A stretch of 64,000 bases of DNA from Clostridia bacterium (lineage in GTDB: Bacteria > Bacillota > Clostridia > Oscillospirales > CAG-272): positions 1 to 64,000 of the forward strand of contig JAFUOH010000010.1 in the NCBI GenBank assembly GCA_017482055.1, read 5' to 3'. Positions 18,301 through 26,968 of this stretch are shown here, piece by piece (position 1 is the stretch's first letter; every line of letters begins with the position of its first letter). Made by a program: the position numbers and the translations under genes. Under the pieces are notes generated by a model. The model was not told where the DNA came from. It made no database searches and saw nothing but the letters and a program-made list of their open reading frames with translations.

Positions 18301-19286
18301 ACTCCGTTTTCTACAGTCTGATGGTATTTGTCAACAAGGTCAGTCCATACATCCGACGGATATGAAGCAGAGGAATTGTTTACCTGAATTATATAGTCAG
18401 TGATGTGCGATCCCTTAAACTGAAGCGCAAATTCTTTAATATTCTCAACAGTATAATTACCGTCAGCCAAGGATTTAATATAACCATCCGGGTCCTGGTT
18501 AACAATTAATCCCTGTACTCTATGATCTTTAGACATAATGTTCTCCTTGTTTTCGCCCTGTGTTTGTGATCCGTTTATAATTTCAAGGTTTATAACCTTT
18601 TCGCCTGACTTAAAGCTTCTCCAATTAAACTCATCGTAAACATCATCATTTGGGAAATCGCCGCCTGCCAACAGCTTGCCGTTAACCTTAAAGTCATCGA
18701 AATCCATAGGAAGCACGCCGCTTCCGTTATACTTATCATTGTTTGCGGCATAGTCACCGTTAACAATCAGATAAAGCATCTTTAAATCTTTCTCCGGTTG
18801 GTATGTAAGCTTAACAAGATACCAGCCTTCACCGTCTGCGGGGCTTATCACGCAACCATCCTTCTTTGGAAGCCCATCGGCAGTAGTACCGTCAAGTGCA
18901 CCCTGGTAGCACAGCTTATTCTTGCTTACACTGGTGCTTATTCCTGCCCATATGCGAATGGTGCGCCTCTGCTTCTCTTCATAAGAGCGAACCTTGAAGG
19001 AAATCTCATAGATTTCGCCCTTCTCGAATGCTTTGTTTATCGTAAACAGCGTTCCGGAGTCAGGAGTATTGTAGTCGGTGGTGGAAAGGTATGAGTCAAA
19101 CTCAAGAGCCGACACTGCTTTATCAGCGGAAGCTTCGCCGGAATCCACCGAAGCCACGGTAAATTCGTTTGCTGTCGGAACATTTTCAGAAATTGAAAGC
19201 GGAGCATTCCCCAAAACGTCTGCAGTCCCCAAAGATATTGCCATGCAAAATAGTAATACAGACGTAATAATCTTCTTTTTATTCAT
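15327..19286 (-). CDS. Secreted SLH-anchored protein with two TIM-barrel-like domains
   Basis: From the ATG at 19286 this is 1319 residues with a signal peptide (MNKKKIITSVLLFCMAISLG). The order is: a CBM-like module (about 60-239), a glycosidase-like TIM barrel (about 252-595; DAHHLKYGV, YGIELDFQREM, ITPTGRH, CIEAEI), a beta domain (to about 765), three S-layer-homology repeats (about 770-958; ITREEFCTLV, ITRQEAAKML, YTREQSILTV), a shorter second barrel (about 978-1215; VDGFEIDLMSGN, SVRCGADI, ITPTVNS, VIPELSQ), and a last beta domain. The two barrels are alike in motif order, so this is an internal duplication. The acidic EIDLM and ELDFQRE strands may hold catalytic residues. SLH repeats normally sit at an end; here they are central. 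The longer reading from 19361 is rejected because it has no signal peptide. Confidence 0.8.
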   Translation of the reverse strand: MNKKKIITSVLLFCMAISLGTADVLGNAPLSISENVPTANEFTVASVDSGEASADKAVSALEFDSYLSTTDYNTPDSGTLFTINKAFEKGEIYEISFKVRSYEEKQRRTIRIWAGISTSVSKNKLCYQGALDGTTADGLPKKDGCVISPADGEGWYLVKLTYQPEKDLKMLYLIVNGDYAANNDKYNGSGVLPMDFDDFKVNGKLLAGGDFPNDDVYDEFNWRSFKSGEKVINLEIINGSQTQGENKENIMSKDHRVQGLIVNQDPDGYIKSLADGNYTVENIKEFALQFKGSHITDYIIQVNNSSASYPSDVWTDLVDKYHQTVENGVAVDYKNEALTKAAHYLYEVLKADYIDIWINTFREIGINPWISFRMNDAHHLKYGVDVLLSDYFHENPQNRRVLHHSTPQYFDYCQNYELEAVREHYLALINEALGKYDPYGIELDFQREMWLWQIGKEQNGIEILNSFMRDVRSLADTYEEKYGHEIKIGVRVASDIETNYDFGLDVVTWAREGLIDMITPTGRHTTTDNGIPVETWCSVMKPYGVAVAPCIEAEIKASPTSDSGNRTNETYAGAAAAMLSQGADKVYLYNCFLTAKTIITDADRVITTDSRLSVLSAKGYWSLINTIGSYDRLMEVDRKVIVTYNDVVPIWETVKAQLPLTLIKGAGGRISVHVGDVADGSTVLFKFSAESELNAAADKLPTVVINSHTAKFVGTEKPQNGVTADTLLCFEVPASALDGPFLVADITAGDYLVIKYAEVLIKAPEMVSATKYTPSEWAKDEVNSAIDAGLVPGELQYNLTEKITREEFCTLVMTLINKAAGVGNSKELLAKYKINYADSFDDTNSSDVIAANLIGIVNGRGDGIFDPTAGITRQEAAKMLSAAANVLSIAGGASVDFADIDNAGDWAKSSITNIASIVSRSGRAVMGGVGNNNFDALGAYTREQSILTVWRLYDSITNGAKLSVYAAANITDTSDEVKASGVFLRADAGNVTFDSISSCGATGVILKLGNSDAAGLISSIRQNGMQVFVSVSVDGCDTEAAKVLEKYDVDGFEIDLMSGNAKEMAMRAPDSLDEYLAKIRAVHALLTEYEDKLGHKIALSVRCGADITSNYYLGFDISELVAAGIVDIITPTVNSVKDGVIYMSIFSSLVNNSTVSVIPELSQTDAAFLAGEAAVLLSGGADGICADCDTVVREYGASASILGELDRLVMEERAVRSDTSITLKANGMGYIRMMMGNVAADSEAVVGISISSGASENHAIYINSVKAEYKGTETAADGSVKQLYTVPRLAYDDMHAVVEIIASETVTVTGAELIIFPSK

Positions 19287-19299
19287 ATTTTTATGACCA

Positions 19300-20440
19300 T
19301 TCCTTTCCGCTGCGCTACAAGGCACAAAAAGGATATGAAATCCGATGCGGTCACGCAGCATTCAATATTTTGTGTTAAAATATTGCTTGAGAAAGCAGAC
19401 ACACTACACAACACGTGGAGGTAAGTAGCATGGCATTTCGCCAGCCGAATATTTATGTGTGTCGAATGCTCTTTCAAGCACAAATGAGTAGGGCAAAGAA
19501 CCCTGTAAACTTATCTTTGGAGAGACATTACTTCGATCTTTCAGCGAGCATTCTTTCCAACTGTCCACCGGACAGTTGGACTGTCTGTTTTCTCAAATAC
19601 TTTTTGAGGGGATGTGTTTATGCTTAAAATCGTTTACCCGATCTGCTGTAGAATGGATGTCCACAAATCCTTTATCTATGCCTGTATCGCTTCTGCTAAC
19701 GAACAAGGCGTTACCACCTACAAAAGCAAACGTTTTTCTACGTTCACAAAAGATCTGCGTTTCTGTGCCGAGTGGCTTGCCGAAAACAATTGCAAGGATG
19801 TGTGTATGGAGTCTACGGGAAAGTATTGGATTCCCGTTCACAACATCAAATTTGATGATGTTTTCTCCGATGTGTTTGGCAAGGCTTCTTCGGGTATCAT
19901 CACTCGAATGTTGGAAAAGCCTTCCGAGAAGATCACCGATGTGGCAGATTTCAAAACTAAAGGTATGAAGGCAACCGATGAAGAAGTACTTGCCGCTGTG
20001 GACGGTGAATTTTGTCCGGAACAAGCTGAAAAGCTTCGTATTATCCCGTTCTCACATGGATAGTCTTAAGCTTTGCAAACTGAATGTTGAGTCTCTGATT
20101 CTAATCCGGAAATCCGTAATCGGTATCTATCTATTAAAAAGCGCAGAGGTCACAAGAAAGCCATTATTGCTATTGCGAGAATGTTACTGGCTGCAATCTA
20201 CAACATTCTCAAAAAGAATGAGCCGTACAATGCTGACCTTTATACTCGGTCGAATGATCCACCTACACATCGTACCGTCTCGGTGGATGAGGCTATCTTT
20301 ATTCTCCAACGTCAAGGGTATCTCGTCACCCCTGCAACTTCTTAATCTACTTTGATACTGTTTTTTTCGGCTACCAAGCGATAGTCTTGGTTTCTATGCC
20401 TTCCGATTGGAGGGGGAAATGTTAGGTTATTTCAAACTAA
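19300..20440 (+). mobile_element. IS110-family element remnant
   Basis: A broken IS110 transposase (19620-20345) with about 320 bp of non-coding DNA upstream and about 95 bp downstream splits the leftward glycan block between the SLH gene and the fucosidase. IS110 elements lack terminal inverted repeats, so the exact ends cannot be set by eye. The upstream stretch holds the hairpin CCAACTGTCC/GGACAGTTGG (19557-19579). In this family the non-coding end can encode the bridge RNA that guides insertion. I see no other gene in 19287-19619. Confidence 0.7.
19620..20345 (+). pseudogene. IS110 transposase with internal deletion
   Basis: The 5' part (to about 20055) encodes the RuvC-like DEDD start: CRMDVHKSFIYACIA, CMESTGKYWIPVHN and ITDVADFKTKG. 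It then goes out of frame after KLRIIPFSH. The end of the protein is found in another frame from about 20099 to the TAA at 20345: [22 protein letters not shown], then LYNAD-like and [14 protein letters not shown]. Intact members are near 400 residues, so roughly 150-200 central residues, including the catalytic serine region, are missing. The ATG at 19620 is preferred to the GTG at 19614 because GAGGGG lies eight bases upstream. The transposase is not functional. Confidence 0.85.
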
Positions 20441-20445
20441 TCTCC

Positions 20446-21444
20446 TTATTTTAACCTATTTCCAACTTCGCGCAAGATATCCGCAGCAGGTGCAGGAATT
20501 CGACCAAGATGATCGGGGCCTACGTTGAGAAGATAATTGATTCCCTGTGCGTTGAGCCGTTCCTTGATTTCAATAAGCATATCTGCGGACTTCCATTCGG
20601 TGTCATAGGCCTTATAGCCCCAGGTTTTATTGAGTGTTGCGGGGCATTCAAACAATCCTGTTCGGTCACCTACGGCAATACAGCCCTTTCGTCCGACATC
20701 ATGGTTGAAATCCACCTGATTATCACCGCAGGAACGGTAATCTCCTATGCCGTTGCCTATTCTCGAATTAACAAGAGCGTCCGGCTGATATTTCTTTATC
20801 ATATCGTAAAGCTCAATACTCTGTGCTTCGGTAATAAGATGCGGTGTGTCGCACCAAATAAGGCAAAGATCACCGTATTTTGTCAGTATCTCCTTCATCT
20901 GTGTCTTGATCTTTCCCTCGAAGCATTTCGAAAAGTCCTTTGCCTCGTTGTCCGGAAAATCCCAGTCGTTGGTCCAGCTCATACAACCGCAGTTTGTATG
21001 ACCGCTTTTGTATCCGCCGCCATTGGGATCACGCCAGTCAAGCTCTTGAGAATAATACAAACCAAATTTTAGTCCGTGCTTATAGCATGCCTCGGCAAGC
21101 TCGGCTATAACGTCACGTCCGAAAGGCGTGCCCTTAACTATGTTAAAGTCATCCCATTCGGAGTCAAACATAGCAAAGCCTTCGTGATGCTTACCGGTCA
21201 TAACCATATACTGCATCCCTGCTTCCTTGGCAAGCAGTACCCATTCTTCGGCATTGAACAATACGGGGTTGAATGCTTTCGCAAGAGCACCGTATTCTTC
21301 GTTCGGTATGCGGAAGTAGGACTGTGCCCACTCGCCGATATGCTTCATTCGACCGCCCTTCCACTCGCCACCGATAAGCGAATACAGCCCGAAATGTATC
21401 ATCATACCGAATTTTGCCGTGGGGAACCATTCTTTGTTTGTCAT
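20446..21444 (-). CDS. GH29 alpha-L-fucosidase
   Basis: This 332-residue enzyme removes alpha-linked fucose. It shows the GH29 barrel signatures FGMMIHFGLYS (12-22), MTGKHHEGFAMFDS (82-95) and YGDLCLIWCDTPH, in which Asp199 aligns with the family's nucleophile (WxD). Another is LLNVGPDHLGRIP near the C-terminus. It ends after the catalytic barrel, without the C-terminal beta domain of larger fucosidases. No signal peptide is present, so the substrate would be an imported oligosaccharide. It is 102 bp downstream of the CBM9-like gene; the IS110 remnant lies just beyond its stop. Fucose and alpha-GalNAc (GH109) are both ends of host mucin-type glycans. Confidence 0.92.
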   Translation of the reverse strand: MTNKEWFPTAKFGMMIHFGLYSLIGGEWKGGRMKHIGEWAQSYFRIPNEEYGALAKAFNPVLFNAEEWVLLAKEAGMQYMVMTGKHHEGFAMFDSEWDDFNIVKGTPFGRDVIAELAEACYKHGLKFGLYYSQELDWRDPNGGGYKSGHTNCGCMSWTNDWDFPDNEAKDFSKCFEGKIKTQMKEILTKYGDLCLIWCDTPHLITEAQSIELYDMIKKYQPDALVNSRIGNGIGDYRSCGDNQVDFNHDVGRKGCIAVGDRTGLFECPATLNKTWGYKAYDTEWKSADMLIEIKERLNAQGINYLLNVGPDHLGRIPAPAADILREVGNRLK

Positions 21445-21545
21445 CTTTGAAATACTCCTTCTTTAAGGTTTATATATGTAACAAGATCTCAACAATCGTA
21501 TGGAGAGTACCGAACAGATATGCTGTTGAAATCCTACAAGCAACA

Positions 21546-22427
21546 TCAGCGCTTTTTAGCGTTCAAGACAAAAGCTGCGCCCGAAGCTACAGCAAAAGCC
21601 GCCGCGAACACAATAGGATCAAAGGTCTGAGGCGCTGTGCTCTGAGACGAAGCTGTTGGAGTGGCAGGCGGTGTAGGAGTCATCCCGGATGGAACGCTTG
21701 CCGGTGCTTCAGTCACCCCGGATGGAACGCTTGCCGGTGCTTCAGCCATCTCGGTGGAAAGATTATAGAAAACAGGAGTGTTATTGTTACCGTTTGCCGG
21801 ATATGTGGTATAAGTGTTATAAGAGCAGGTGTTTTCGCCTTTCGCGTTAAGGTCGTTCAACTGCCAGAGGATTCCGAGCTTGCCGCTCTTTATCATGTCA
21901 AGATCGCCCTTGGTGCAAGGAACGCTGATCTCAACATTGTATCCGGTATCGGTCATTTTGGTGGCATACTTCATAGAGGAGTAATCGATTTTGTCATAGT
22001 GAGCCTTTAATCCGTACAGACTGTAGCCGTAAGCGTCCACAGAAACCTTTATGGTGTCGTTCGTACCGTCCATTGAGAACTTGAACTCGATAACATCGTT
22101 CTTCCAGGGATTCTCGGTCTGTGTGTAGGCTTCACCTTTTGTCAGAACATCATCATCCGTAACTTCTGCAAAGATATACAGATTATTGTCGTCATACATG
22201 AAATATGCGTCGGCACTGCAGGTATTGTTCCATTCAGGCATTGCTACATAATCCGAACGTGCAGGAGTACCGAGATCGCCAAGGCAGAGCGAATACTTAT
22301 ATGTTTCGTCCATTTCACCGTCTATTTTGGCAGTGCCCATCTTTATAACATCGTCAGCGGCGGAAATGCCGACAGAGAGATTGAGTGCAAGAACTGCTGC
22401 CAGTAAAGATACAATAGTTTTTTTCAT
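21546..22427 (-). CDS. Surface CBM9-like protein with C-terminal membrane anchor
   Basis: This 293-residue protein has a signal peptide (MKKTIVSLLAAVLALNLSVGISA), then a domain like family-9 carbohydrate-binding modules (about 30-215; KIDGEMDETY, LYIFAEVTDDDV, NPWKNDVIEFKFSMDG, YNVEISVPC). A Pro/Ala/Thr stalk follows, containing two copies of the 11-residue unit EAPASVPSG(V/M)T. It ends with a hydrophobic segment and NAKKR, so it is probably held in the membrane facing out. No sortase LPXTG motif is seen. It is likely a glycan-capture or structural surface protein; the ligand is unknown. Confidence 0.78.
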   Translation of the reverse strand: MKKTIVSLLAAVLALNLSVGISAADDVIKMGTAKIDGEMDETYKYSLCLGDLGTPARSDYVAMPEWNNTCSADAYFMYDDNNLYIFAEVTDDDVLTKGEAYTQTENPWKNDVIEFKFSMDGTNDTIKVSVDAYGYSLYGLKAHYDKIDYSSMKYATKMTDTGYNVEISVPCTKGDLDMIKSGKLGILWQLNDLNAKGENTCSYNTYTTYPANGNNNTPVFYNLSTEMAEAPASVPSGVTEAPASVPSGMTPTPPATPTASSQSTAPQTFDPIVFAAAFAVASGAAFVLNAKKR

Positions 22428-22518
22428 TTGCTTGATTTCCTTTCATAATTTGTAATTTTTATAATTGCTTTCAAGTTATTTCCGAAAAACGTAATATGCT
22501 TAATGGATAGGAATATTA

Positions 22519-23817
22519 TCAGAAATGCTCAGGGGTGGTGAAGCGGTAAAACTTACCGTTACCTGTTGCGCATACATAAGGCCCCTTAATACAGTTGAAG
22601 CGACAGTTCCCCCCCTGCACATTGTCCTCGGCAGACCAATCGTCGTCGCGCAGAGTATGTCCGTAGAAGCTCCATGTCTTGTCGTGATGCATATTCACGG
22701 GTGAATGCCCGACGCGGCATTTTATGCCGTCGAAATCTATGACCGTATCGCTCACATGGAGTTCCGCCGTAGGACAAAGCTCGCGTATCACATCAGGAAG
22801 GTCGTTGTTGCCTGGAATTATGATCAAACGAGCGCCGGATGCCTTCATAATGTCAAGCAAGGCTTTGACCTTTGAGCGGTATTCGTATGCAGTACCGGGA
22901 ATGCGCCCCGCTTTTACTTCATCTGCCATATCGCCTGTATGGAGAATAATATCGGGCTTTACTATACCGATAAGCTTCCTGTAAAACGGATAGTGTTTAG
23001 ATAACGTATCACCGATATGAAGGATTTTCTTGCCCGTGATATCACCAAAGCCCTCGGGAATAATGATATTCCCATTGTATTCCGAATCAAAAAAATCATT
23101 ATCCCAAGCTTCACGCATCAAAAAATTTGAAGTGGTCTTTTCGTAAGGAATATGCGCCGAATCGCAATATACAGGCACAAATTCGTCATCATTGGAATCT
23201 ATCACAGAAAGCGAGCAATTAAACAGCATCGTTCGAAGCAGCAGCCGCTTATCGCAAGTGCGTTCACGCGCCTTGGACGGAAGCCCCAAATGCTCAAAAA
23301 GCGCACAGGATGATGCTGCGTGTGCAACTATCAGAAGCTCCTCATCCTTGTACTTTTCGTCTATGTACTTATATCCGTCCCTCACACGTTGGATCACCTC
23401 TGCTTGAGTTTCCTCTCTCGCACTTCCGTCTACTGCCCTCCACCATTCGTCCTCAAGCTGTACATCCATGTCAATGTGGCGAAATAATTTTCTGATTCCC
23501 CTTATGTCGAAGCCCCGAAACTCGGATACCACCGTAACTTCATCCTCGCGCATCCGTTCTCGTACAGGAGCAAACGGAACTATAACAGAACCGGTAATAT
23601 CCGCGATGATTTCCGCAGTTTCAAGTGTGCGATAGTACGGCGAGCTGATAATTCGTCCGTGAAATCCCAGTGATAAAAGCTTCTCGCCGAGCAGCTTCGC
23701 CTGCTCTCGTCCAAGCGGGGACAATGGTTTTTCTCCGGGAGGAAATCTTGGCGCAACATTCGCAGGAAGCATTGCACGTTCGATCAGCTGACCGTGTCTT
23801 GTAATATATCGTTTCAT
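22519..23817 (-). CDS. Fusion of histidine phosphatase and metallophosphoesterase
   Basis: This 432-residue protein joins two unrelated phosphatase folds. Residues 1-205 are a phosphoglycerate-mutase-like histidine phosphatase: the catalytic RHG (7-9), a second arginine in SSPYYRTLETA (58-68), and the distal histidine in LLIVAHAAS (161-169). Residues 262-432 are a YfcE-like two-metal phosphoesterase: HIGDT (267-271), LHTGDM (292-297), PGNND (335-339), GHSPV (370-374) and FYGHT (384-388). Both active sites look complete, so it may remove phosphate in two steps from one substrate, for example diester then monoester. That is inference. No signal peptide. It overlaps no neighbour and lies 27 bp after the PHP gene. 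Confidence 0.85.
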   Translation of the reverse strand: MKRYITRHGQLIERAMLPANVAPRFPPGEKPLSPLGREQAKLLGEKLLSLGFHGRIISSPYYRTLETAEIIADITGSVIVPFAPVRERMREDEVTVVSEFRGFDIRGIRKLFRHIDMDVQLEDEWWRAVDGSAREETQAEVIQRVRDGYKYIDEKYKDEELLIVAHAASSCALFEHLGLPSKARERTCDKRLLLRTMLFNCSLSVIDSNDDEFVPVYCDSAHIPYEKTTSNFLMREAWDNDFFDSEYNGNIIIPEGFGDITGKKILHIGDTLSKHYPFYRKLIGIVKPDIILHTGDMADEVKAGRIPGTAYEYRSKVKALLDIMKASGARLIIIPGNNDLPDVIRELCPTAELHVSDTVIDFDGIKCRVGHSPVNMHHDKTWSFYGHTLRDDDWSAEDNVQGGNCRFNCIKGPYVCATGNGKFYRFTTPEHF

Positions 23818-23843
23818 AATTCAATCATAACCTATCTTGTTGT

Positions 23844-25457
23844 CTATATTTCATATAGCCTTTCCGGCGGCAGTGCATCTGCAAATGTATTACCGCGCAC
23901 AATGTAAATCGGATTTGTCATAAGAATGCATCTTCCATCGGAATTATACAATTCCACACGTGCAAAACACAGCGGTTGTACAGGAAGCACTTCAAATTCA
24001 AAGTCAACCGATGTATCTTCCAAAGGCAAGCTATATGTCGGTTCCCCATTGCAAATTACCGATAACCGCCATCCGGGCTCTGTAAGATCGGCGCAAAATC
24101 GCATCTTGCGTGGCATTCCATCGCCTTCTGACACTCGTAATATGGCACCCATTGGCACCCCTTCGCACTCAAAGCTTACATTCCCTTTTACATACACAGG
24201 ATTTGCACTGTAAACGCGCCCCGCCTTCATTGATTCGATAAAGAACGAATCGTCGATAGGAAAGGAAAGTTCGCTCGGAGCAGCAATGTATGCCGCAAAG
24301 TTATTACCGCCAAACCACCCTGTATCATTTGTGTGGCTGTCATTGTCGCCGTGCCCTGTGATAAATATTCCCGCAAGGCTGAGCGTATCCCACAGCTTCA
24401 TGTAATCTCTGAACGCAAAGCCGTGACGTCCCGCCGGGAACCCGACCTCGATAAGCGATGCTCCGAAAACCTTTTCACGGCACAGTGCTTCGGCTTCGTT
24501 CATAACAATAATCGGCTTTTCTTCCTCTGCTAAGTCAATCCGCTTATAGCTGTCAAAGGGATGATTGTAAGAAAAGATACCGCCATGTGACTTTACATGG
24601 GCTATGGCATCTTCCTGAGATACCAAATAATCGTGAGCTGCATAGTCTATAACAGGTACTTGCTCACCATAGCAACACTTGTGATGTCCCGCCGCACTGA
24701 TTTCGGTTGTGACAAAGGGTTTGATTCCGTAGCGTGATCCAATCTCGTTTGCAAGCTTCCGCTGTCTATTCAGAACCTCTTGTGCTGGGCACTTACGTTC
24801 GATCGAAAGATGGAACAGCTCACAGGATGCACCGTCTTTTGCGATGATGCTGATTGTATCAAACGCATTGTCAAGCCCTCCAACATCAAAAAGATGCACA
24901 TCTTTTGAAATATTCAAATTGTAGATACCGTCAGCTGTCGGCGTAAGTGATAGCTCACCGTCACGCGCCTTACCAAGAACATACTTCATGTGAGCAGCTT
25001 GGTGCTTTACAGTTCCATCGTCACATATACACGGATGTTGAGATAGTTTTATATCTATAACCACTCTTCCGCTGCCGTTAGTGCGATGAACACCGAGAAT
25101 AAGCGTCACATCGGCAAGAAGTGAAACGGTATGCCGTTTTCCGCTTGAAGTCAATTTCACCCCACCTTCATCAGACGCAGAAAGTATCATCCGATCACCG
25201 CAAAAGTCTGTTTGCGGCTCGCCGACAACATCAAAACCGCAAGTTTTACCCGGATAGTCCTCATACATCATTTGACCTTTGGAAAAGTCAAATGATGTAA
25301 AAGGGTATTGCTTGTAACCGATACGGTTGTCGTGATCCGTAAAACGTATATAATTCATTCCGAGTGATGCCGCATTGACAAAATAACCTTCCATTGAACC
25401 TCCGCAGTCATGGCAGGCGTGAACGTGGGTATGCATAGGATAAAATGTATAACTCAT
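23844..25457 (-). CDS. PHP-domain metallohydrolase (CehA/McbA-like)
   Basis: This 537-residue protein has the polymerase-and-histidinol-phosphatase (PHP) metal sites. MHTHVHACHDCGGSMEGYF starts at residue 8, FTDHDN is near 39-44, GGIFSYNHPF is later, and a late GHGDNDSHT is also present. Between the first two and the third motif lies an insertion of about 180 residues, probably a beta-rich domain. The C-terminal 120 residues look like a beta sandwich. PHP enzymes of this class hydrolyse phosphoesters or carbamates with three metals. No signal peptide. It lies 11 bp downstream of the solute-binding protein gene. The substrate is unknown; the setting suggests a phosphorylated sugar. Confidence 0.82.
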   Translation of the reverse strand: MSYTFYPMHTHVHACHDCGGSMEGYFVNAASLGMNYIRFTDHDNRIGYKQYPFTSFDFSKGQMMYEDYPGKTCGFDVVGEPQTDFCGDRMILSASDEGGVKLTSSGKRHTVSLLADVTLILGVHRTNGSGRVVIDIKLSQHPCICDDGTVKHQAAHMKYVLGKARDGELSLTPTADGIYNLNISKDVHLFDVGGLDNAFDTISIIAKDGASCELFHLSIERKCPAQEVLNRQRKLANEIGSRYGIKPFVTTEISAAGHHKCCYGEQVPVIDYAAHDYLVSQEDAIAHVKSHGGIFSYNHPFDSYKRIDLAEEEKPIIVMNEAEALCREKVFGASLIEVGFPAGRHGFAFRDYMKLWDTLSLAGIFITGHGDNDSHTNDTGWFGGNNFAAYIAAPSELSFPIDDSFFIESMKAGRVYSANPVYVKGNVSFECEGVPMGAILRVSEGDGMPRKMRFCADLTEPGWRLSVICNGEPTYSLPLEDTSVDFEFEVLPVQPLCFARVELYNSDGRCILMTNPIYIVRGNTFADALPPERLYEI

Positions 25458-25467
25458 ACGGCAGGAC

Positions 25468-26913
25468 TCACTTCAATTCTTTTACTGCTTGATTGAACTC
25501 TGCAATTTCAGCAAGTGCTGCCTGCTCATAGGATGCATAGTAGGATGCAAAGGTGTTCTGACCGGTTTGTATAACGCTAAAGTAGGGAGCATAAAAATAT
25601 GCTTTCATATTTTCGCCAAAGCCAAGATAATTAAGTCCCACATCGAATACGATATTGTCAAAGATGATGTTAAGCATTTCTTTCGAATCGTCGTCACGGG
25701 TCATTTTATTTCCCAGTGCCAAATCAAAATATGCGGGAATTACCGTTTCATCGCTGTAGTAGGAAAGGAGCTCAATAACATCGGAAATCATTTCTGTATT
25801 TTTTACTGTCGATGGCACACACATAAGTCCTGACCAATCGTTATTGAAATAGCCGGTCTGCTCCTTGTTAAGCTTAGGATACGGGAGTATTCCGAAATCT
25901 ACGTTGGAATCACGCAGAGTATGCAGTTGGTTTACGGTATTGACGTTGAAAAGACACCTGCCGCTTGATATGTCTACAGAGCCGGGCTCCACATCGTCGC
26001 CATATATGTAGGAATTACCGCTGTTAAACAGCTTATCAAGCTTTTCCATGAGCTCTGTCGAACGGTCATCTACCTTGAAGATAAGCTCGATACTGCCCTC
26101 ATCATCGATCTCACTCAATCCGAGACCGCTGGAATAGATAAAGCTTGAGAAAAACCATCCATCACCTGATGTCACACCATACGTGTCATTATGATCCCAA
26201 ACAGAATCTCCGTTTTCGGTAGTTGCCACCTCTGCCATCTCAGTCATCTTGTCAAGCGTCCATTCCCCGCTTCTTACAAGCTCATAGGGGTCTTCCAGAT
26301 CGTAAACCTCTATCAAGCTTTTGTTAAAAAGTATGCAGTTCGGATCGGGCAGCATATAATCAGATATTGCATAATACAACTTTCCGTTCAGGCGAAGCGC
26401 ATCAAGGGCATCAGTATTCCACCAAGCTTCGTCCAACTGCATATCCAAGTTTTCAAGATCAAGCAGCATACCGTCTGTCAACATCGGAGATACGCCGCGT
26501 ATACAATGAGTCAATGCGAGCTGATAAGTATCCTCACCGGACATTACCATCTGCTGAACTGCCGGCTGAACCTCCTTGTGGTTAGCAACCTGTGTGTTTG
26601 TGATGCTTACTCCGAGATGCTCTTCTACCAATATTTCCCGATCATACAGCGCTTTACTCATGGCATCTGATGCGTTTTCGTCATCAGCAAAGAAGTAATT
26701 GGGATACAGTCCCCAATTGGGATAAAGAATATTAAATGTCAAGTCATAATTCTGCGGTTCTACCCCTGCCGGATAATTTTCCACGGTTTTCACTGTGTCT
26801 TCGGATAGGCCTGTGTCAACATTTGTGTCAACATTTGTGCCATCGCCTGCACAGGAAGCAAATGACGTAAGAATTACTGTTAAAAGTGCTGCGGATACAA
26901 ATCGTTTTTTCAT
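25468..26913 (-). CDS. Extracellular solute-binding lipoprotein (family 1)
   Basis: This 481-residue protein is a family-1 ABC-transporter sugar-binding protein. It has a lipoprotein signal with lipobox FASC (Cys21), then a NVDTNVDT linker and the two-lobed periplasmic-binding fold. Landmarks are WWNTDALDALRLNGKLYYAISDYML, FNKSLIEVYDLEDPYELV and EWTLDKMTEMA. It would capture an oligosaccharide at the membrane surface. No permease or ATPase gene is found in this block, so it must share a transporter encoded elsewhere. A related lipoprotein is at 39949-41433. It precedes the PHP gene by 11 bp. Confidence 0.9.
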   Translation of the reverse strand: MKKRFVSAALLTVILTSFASCAGDGTNVDTNVDTGLSEDTVKTVENYPAGVEPQNYDLTFNILYPNWGLYPNYFFADDENASDAMSKALYDREILVEEHLGVSITNTQVANHKEVQPAVQQMVMSGEDTYQLALTHCIRGVSPMLTDGMLLDLENLDMQLDEAWWNTDALDALRLNGKLYYAISDYMLPDPNCILFNKSLIEVYDLEDPYELVRSGEWTLDKMTEMAEVATTENGDSVWDHNDTYGVTSGDGWFFSSFIYSSGLGLSEIDDEGSIELIFKVDDRSTELMEKLDKLFNSGNSYIYGDDVEPGSVDISSGRCLFNVNTVNQLHTLRDSNVDFGILPYPKLNKEQTGYFNNDWSGLMCVPSTVKNTEMISDVIELLSYYSDETVIPAYFDLALGNKMTRDDDSKEMLNIIFDNIVFDVGLNYLGFGENMKAYFYAPYFSVIQTGQNTFASYYASYEQAALAEIAEFNQAVKELK

Positions 26914-26968
26914 TTCGGTATTCTCCTTATAATAAAATAATTTTTTTATAATAAAATAATAATTTTGA

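Noticed and set aside
19283-19483. A 66-codon minus-strand gene upstream of the SLH protein
   Set aside because: There is no ribosome site or family; it lies in the non-coding left part of the IS110 remnant.
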